Positions 12,148-12,985 of a stretch of 12,985 nucleotides of DNA are shown one piece after another. Both the position numbers and the translations under genes were made by a program. Source of the DNA: DATMBL01 sp035559295 (GTDB lineage Bacteria > Desulfobacterota > Binatia > UBA9968). Location of the stretch: the NCBI GenBank assembly GCA_035559295.1, contig DATMBL010000230.1, positions 1 through 12,985 on the forward strand. Direction: 5' to 3'. Positions within the stretch are counted from its first letter, which is position 1. Every line of letters begins with the position of its first letter. The notes below the pieces were generated by a model that searched no databases, was not told where the DNA came from, and was given only the letters and a program-made list of their open reading frames with translations.

Positions 12148-12985
12148 ATGGAGCAAGGATTTGTCGGCACGAAGCGCTGGATACGGCAGGCCACTCCCTA
12201 CGAAGTTTATATGGAGGAGCAAAATCTTCCAATCCATCGCGGCGCCGTGGGGTTCTACGATGTCAGGGACCTTGCTTTAGCGTCCTGGAAGCGTATGGGC
12301 GGGCGCGGCGCTTTCATAGAGCTTAACGGTTGTGGCGGGCTCCAGGGCATCTACCTCGTCGAGGTCCCCGGCGCCGGCGCCCTGAGCGCGGAAAAGCACA
12401 TGTACGAGGAGGTTTTCTATGTGCTCGAGGGACGCGGCACGACCGAGGTGTGGAACGGTGACGATGCGAGCAAGAAGCAGAGCTTCGAGTGGCAGCAGGG
12501 TAGCCTGTTTTCTCCGCCGCTCAACACCTGGCACCGGATCGTCAATGCCGGCTCCAGCCCCGCGTTGCTGCTCGGCGTGACCAACGCGCCGCCTGTTTTC
12601 TATCTCTACCGGACGCAGGACGCGCTGTTCAATAACCCGTACCAGTTCAAGGACCGCTACGACGGGAGCCCGGACTATTTCAAGGCGCACACCGAGCTGG
12701 GCAAAGACCCCCGCCACGGCCGTGCGCGTAACTTTGGCAACATCATCCCGGACGCAGACCGAGTGGAACTGCCGTTCGATGGACAGCGCGGCGTGGGCCA
12801 TCGAACTTTCTTTTGGAGTCTGTCCGGAAATAGTTTTCAAGGGTTCATCGCGCAATACGCGTCCGGTCGCTATTCCCGATGTCACGCCCATGAGTCCGGT
12901 CCGGTACTTCTCTGCGTGGGCGGCAAGGGATACACGATCACGTGGCCGCGCGCGGCGGGGACAACGCCGTGGGCGGACGGCAAGG
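12148..12985 (+). CDS. double-cupin protein (3' end outside the window)
   Basis: ATG 12148 follows GAGGAG (12133-12138) at 9 bases, and an in-frame TGA at 12109 bars a much earlier start. The visible 279 residues contain two cupin domains. The first has H84 in KHMYEEVFYVLEGRG (83-97) and the second-motif pattern GSLFSPPLNTWHRIVNAG (118-135) with H129. The second domain begins near the window end with CHAHESGPVLLCVGGKG. This bicupin layout is shared by ring-cleaving dioxygenases such as the gentisate and homogentisate types, oxalate decarboxylases and non-catalytic binders; metal binding at the first site looks possible but the HxH pair is reduced to one histidine. It follows the LLM gene by 196 bases on the same strand. 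Enzyme activity is unproven. Confidence 0.85.
   Translation, partial: MEQGFVGTKRWIRQATPYEVYMEEQNLPIHRGAVGFYDVRDLALASWKRMGGRGAFIELNGCGGLQGIYLVEVPGAGALSAEKHMYEEVFYVLEGRGTTEVWNGDDASKKQSFEWQQGSLFSPPLNTWHRIVNAGSSPALLLGVTNAPPVFYLYRTQDALFNNPYQFKDRYDGSPDYFKAHTELGKDPRHGRARNFGNIIPDADRVELPFDGQRGVGHRTFFWSLSGNSFQGFIAQYASGRYSRCHAHESGPVLLCVGGKGYTITWPRAAGTTPWADGK

Noticed and set aside
1..12985. CRISPR arrays, tRNA or rRNA genes, transposases, phage genes
   Set aside because: No spaced direct repeats, clover-leaf sequences, DDE/tyrosine/serine recombinase motifs or phage structural motifs were seen on either strand.

Overview
The window is high-GC bacterial DNA with Shine-Dalgarno-led genes. Nothing in it fixes the taxon (no rRNA or marker gene). 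The gene mix points by inference to an uncultivated soil or groundwater lineage of the Binatota/'Deltaproteobacteria', Rokubacteria or Tectomicrobia kind: two orphan solute receptors without transporter genes, a Tat-exported amidohydrolase, a LigB-type dioxygenase homologue, a luciferase-like flavin/F420 oxidoreductase and a double cupin.

Layout. Positions 1-708 hold the 3' end of a hybrid histidine kinase with a C-terminal receiver, followed by a striking imperfect inverted repeat (744-807). An FAD/disulfide oxidoreductase (1063-2454) is followed on the same strand by a small UBP-type zinc-finger protein (2558-2833). Positions 2834-3290 are debris: a 39-bp scrap matching the 3' end of the TctC-like receptor gene found further on, then a Sel1-repeat gene broken by two frame changes. 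A visibly more AT-rich segment (about 3290-4750) carries an unknown 107-aa protein and an HExxH SprT-like metallopeptidase. Upstream of each of these two genes lies the same split 18-base motif followed by a hairpin.

From 4901 onward the window is mainly catabolic and uptake-related. A TctC/Bug-type receptor (+) converges on an NMT1/SsuA-type ABC receptor (-). The latter probably shares a transcript with the Tat-exported amidohydrolase upstream of it (8497-7022). The promoter region of that pair, shared divergently with a YceI-like gene, contains a tight cluster of palindromes and direct repeats that looks like an operator. The YceI-like gene overlaps tail-to-tail with a LigB-family gene (-). 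After about 480 bp of mostly degraded sequence come a 33-codon ORF resembling a truncated DUF169 protein, an LLM-class oxidoreductase, and a double-cupin gene that runs off the window.

How it works together (inference): the right two thirds looks like a patchwork for capture and breakdown of organic acids or aromatic compounds. The receptors feed transporters encoded elsewhere, while the amidohydrolase, LigB-like, LLM and cupin proteins supply C-C or C-N cleavage and redox chemistry. I see no convincing defence system, CRISPR array, RNA gene, insertion sequence or new multi-gene machine. The most interesting items are the palindrome cluster at 8604-8645, the paired motif-plus-hairpin leaders at 3375-3420 and 3933-3989, the inverted repeat at 744-807, and the gene debris at 2885-3290.
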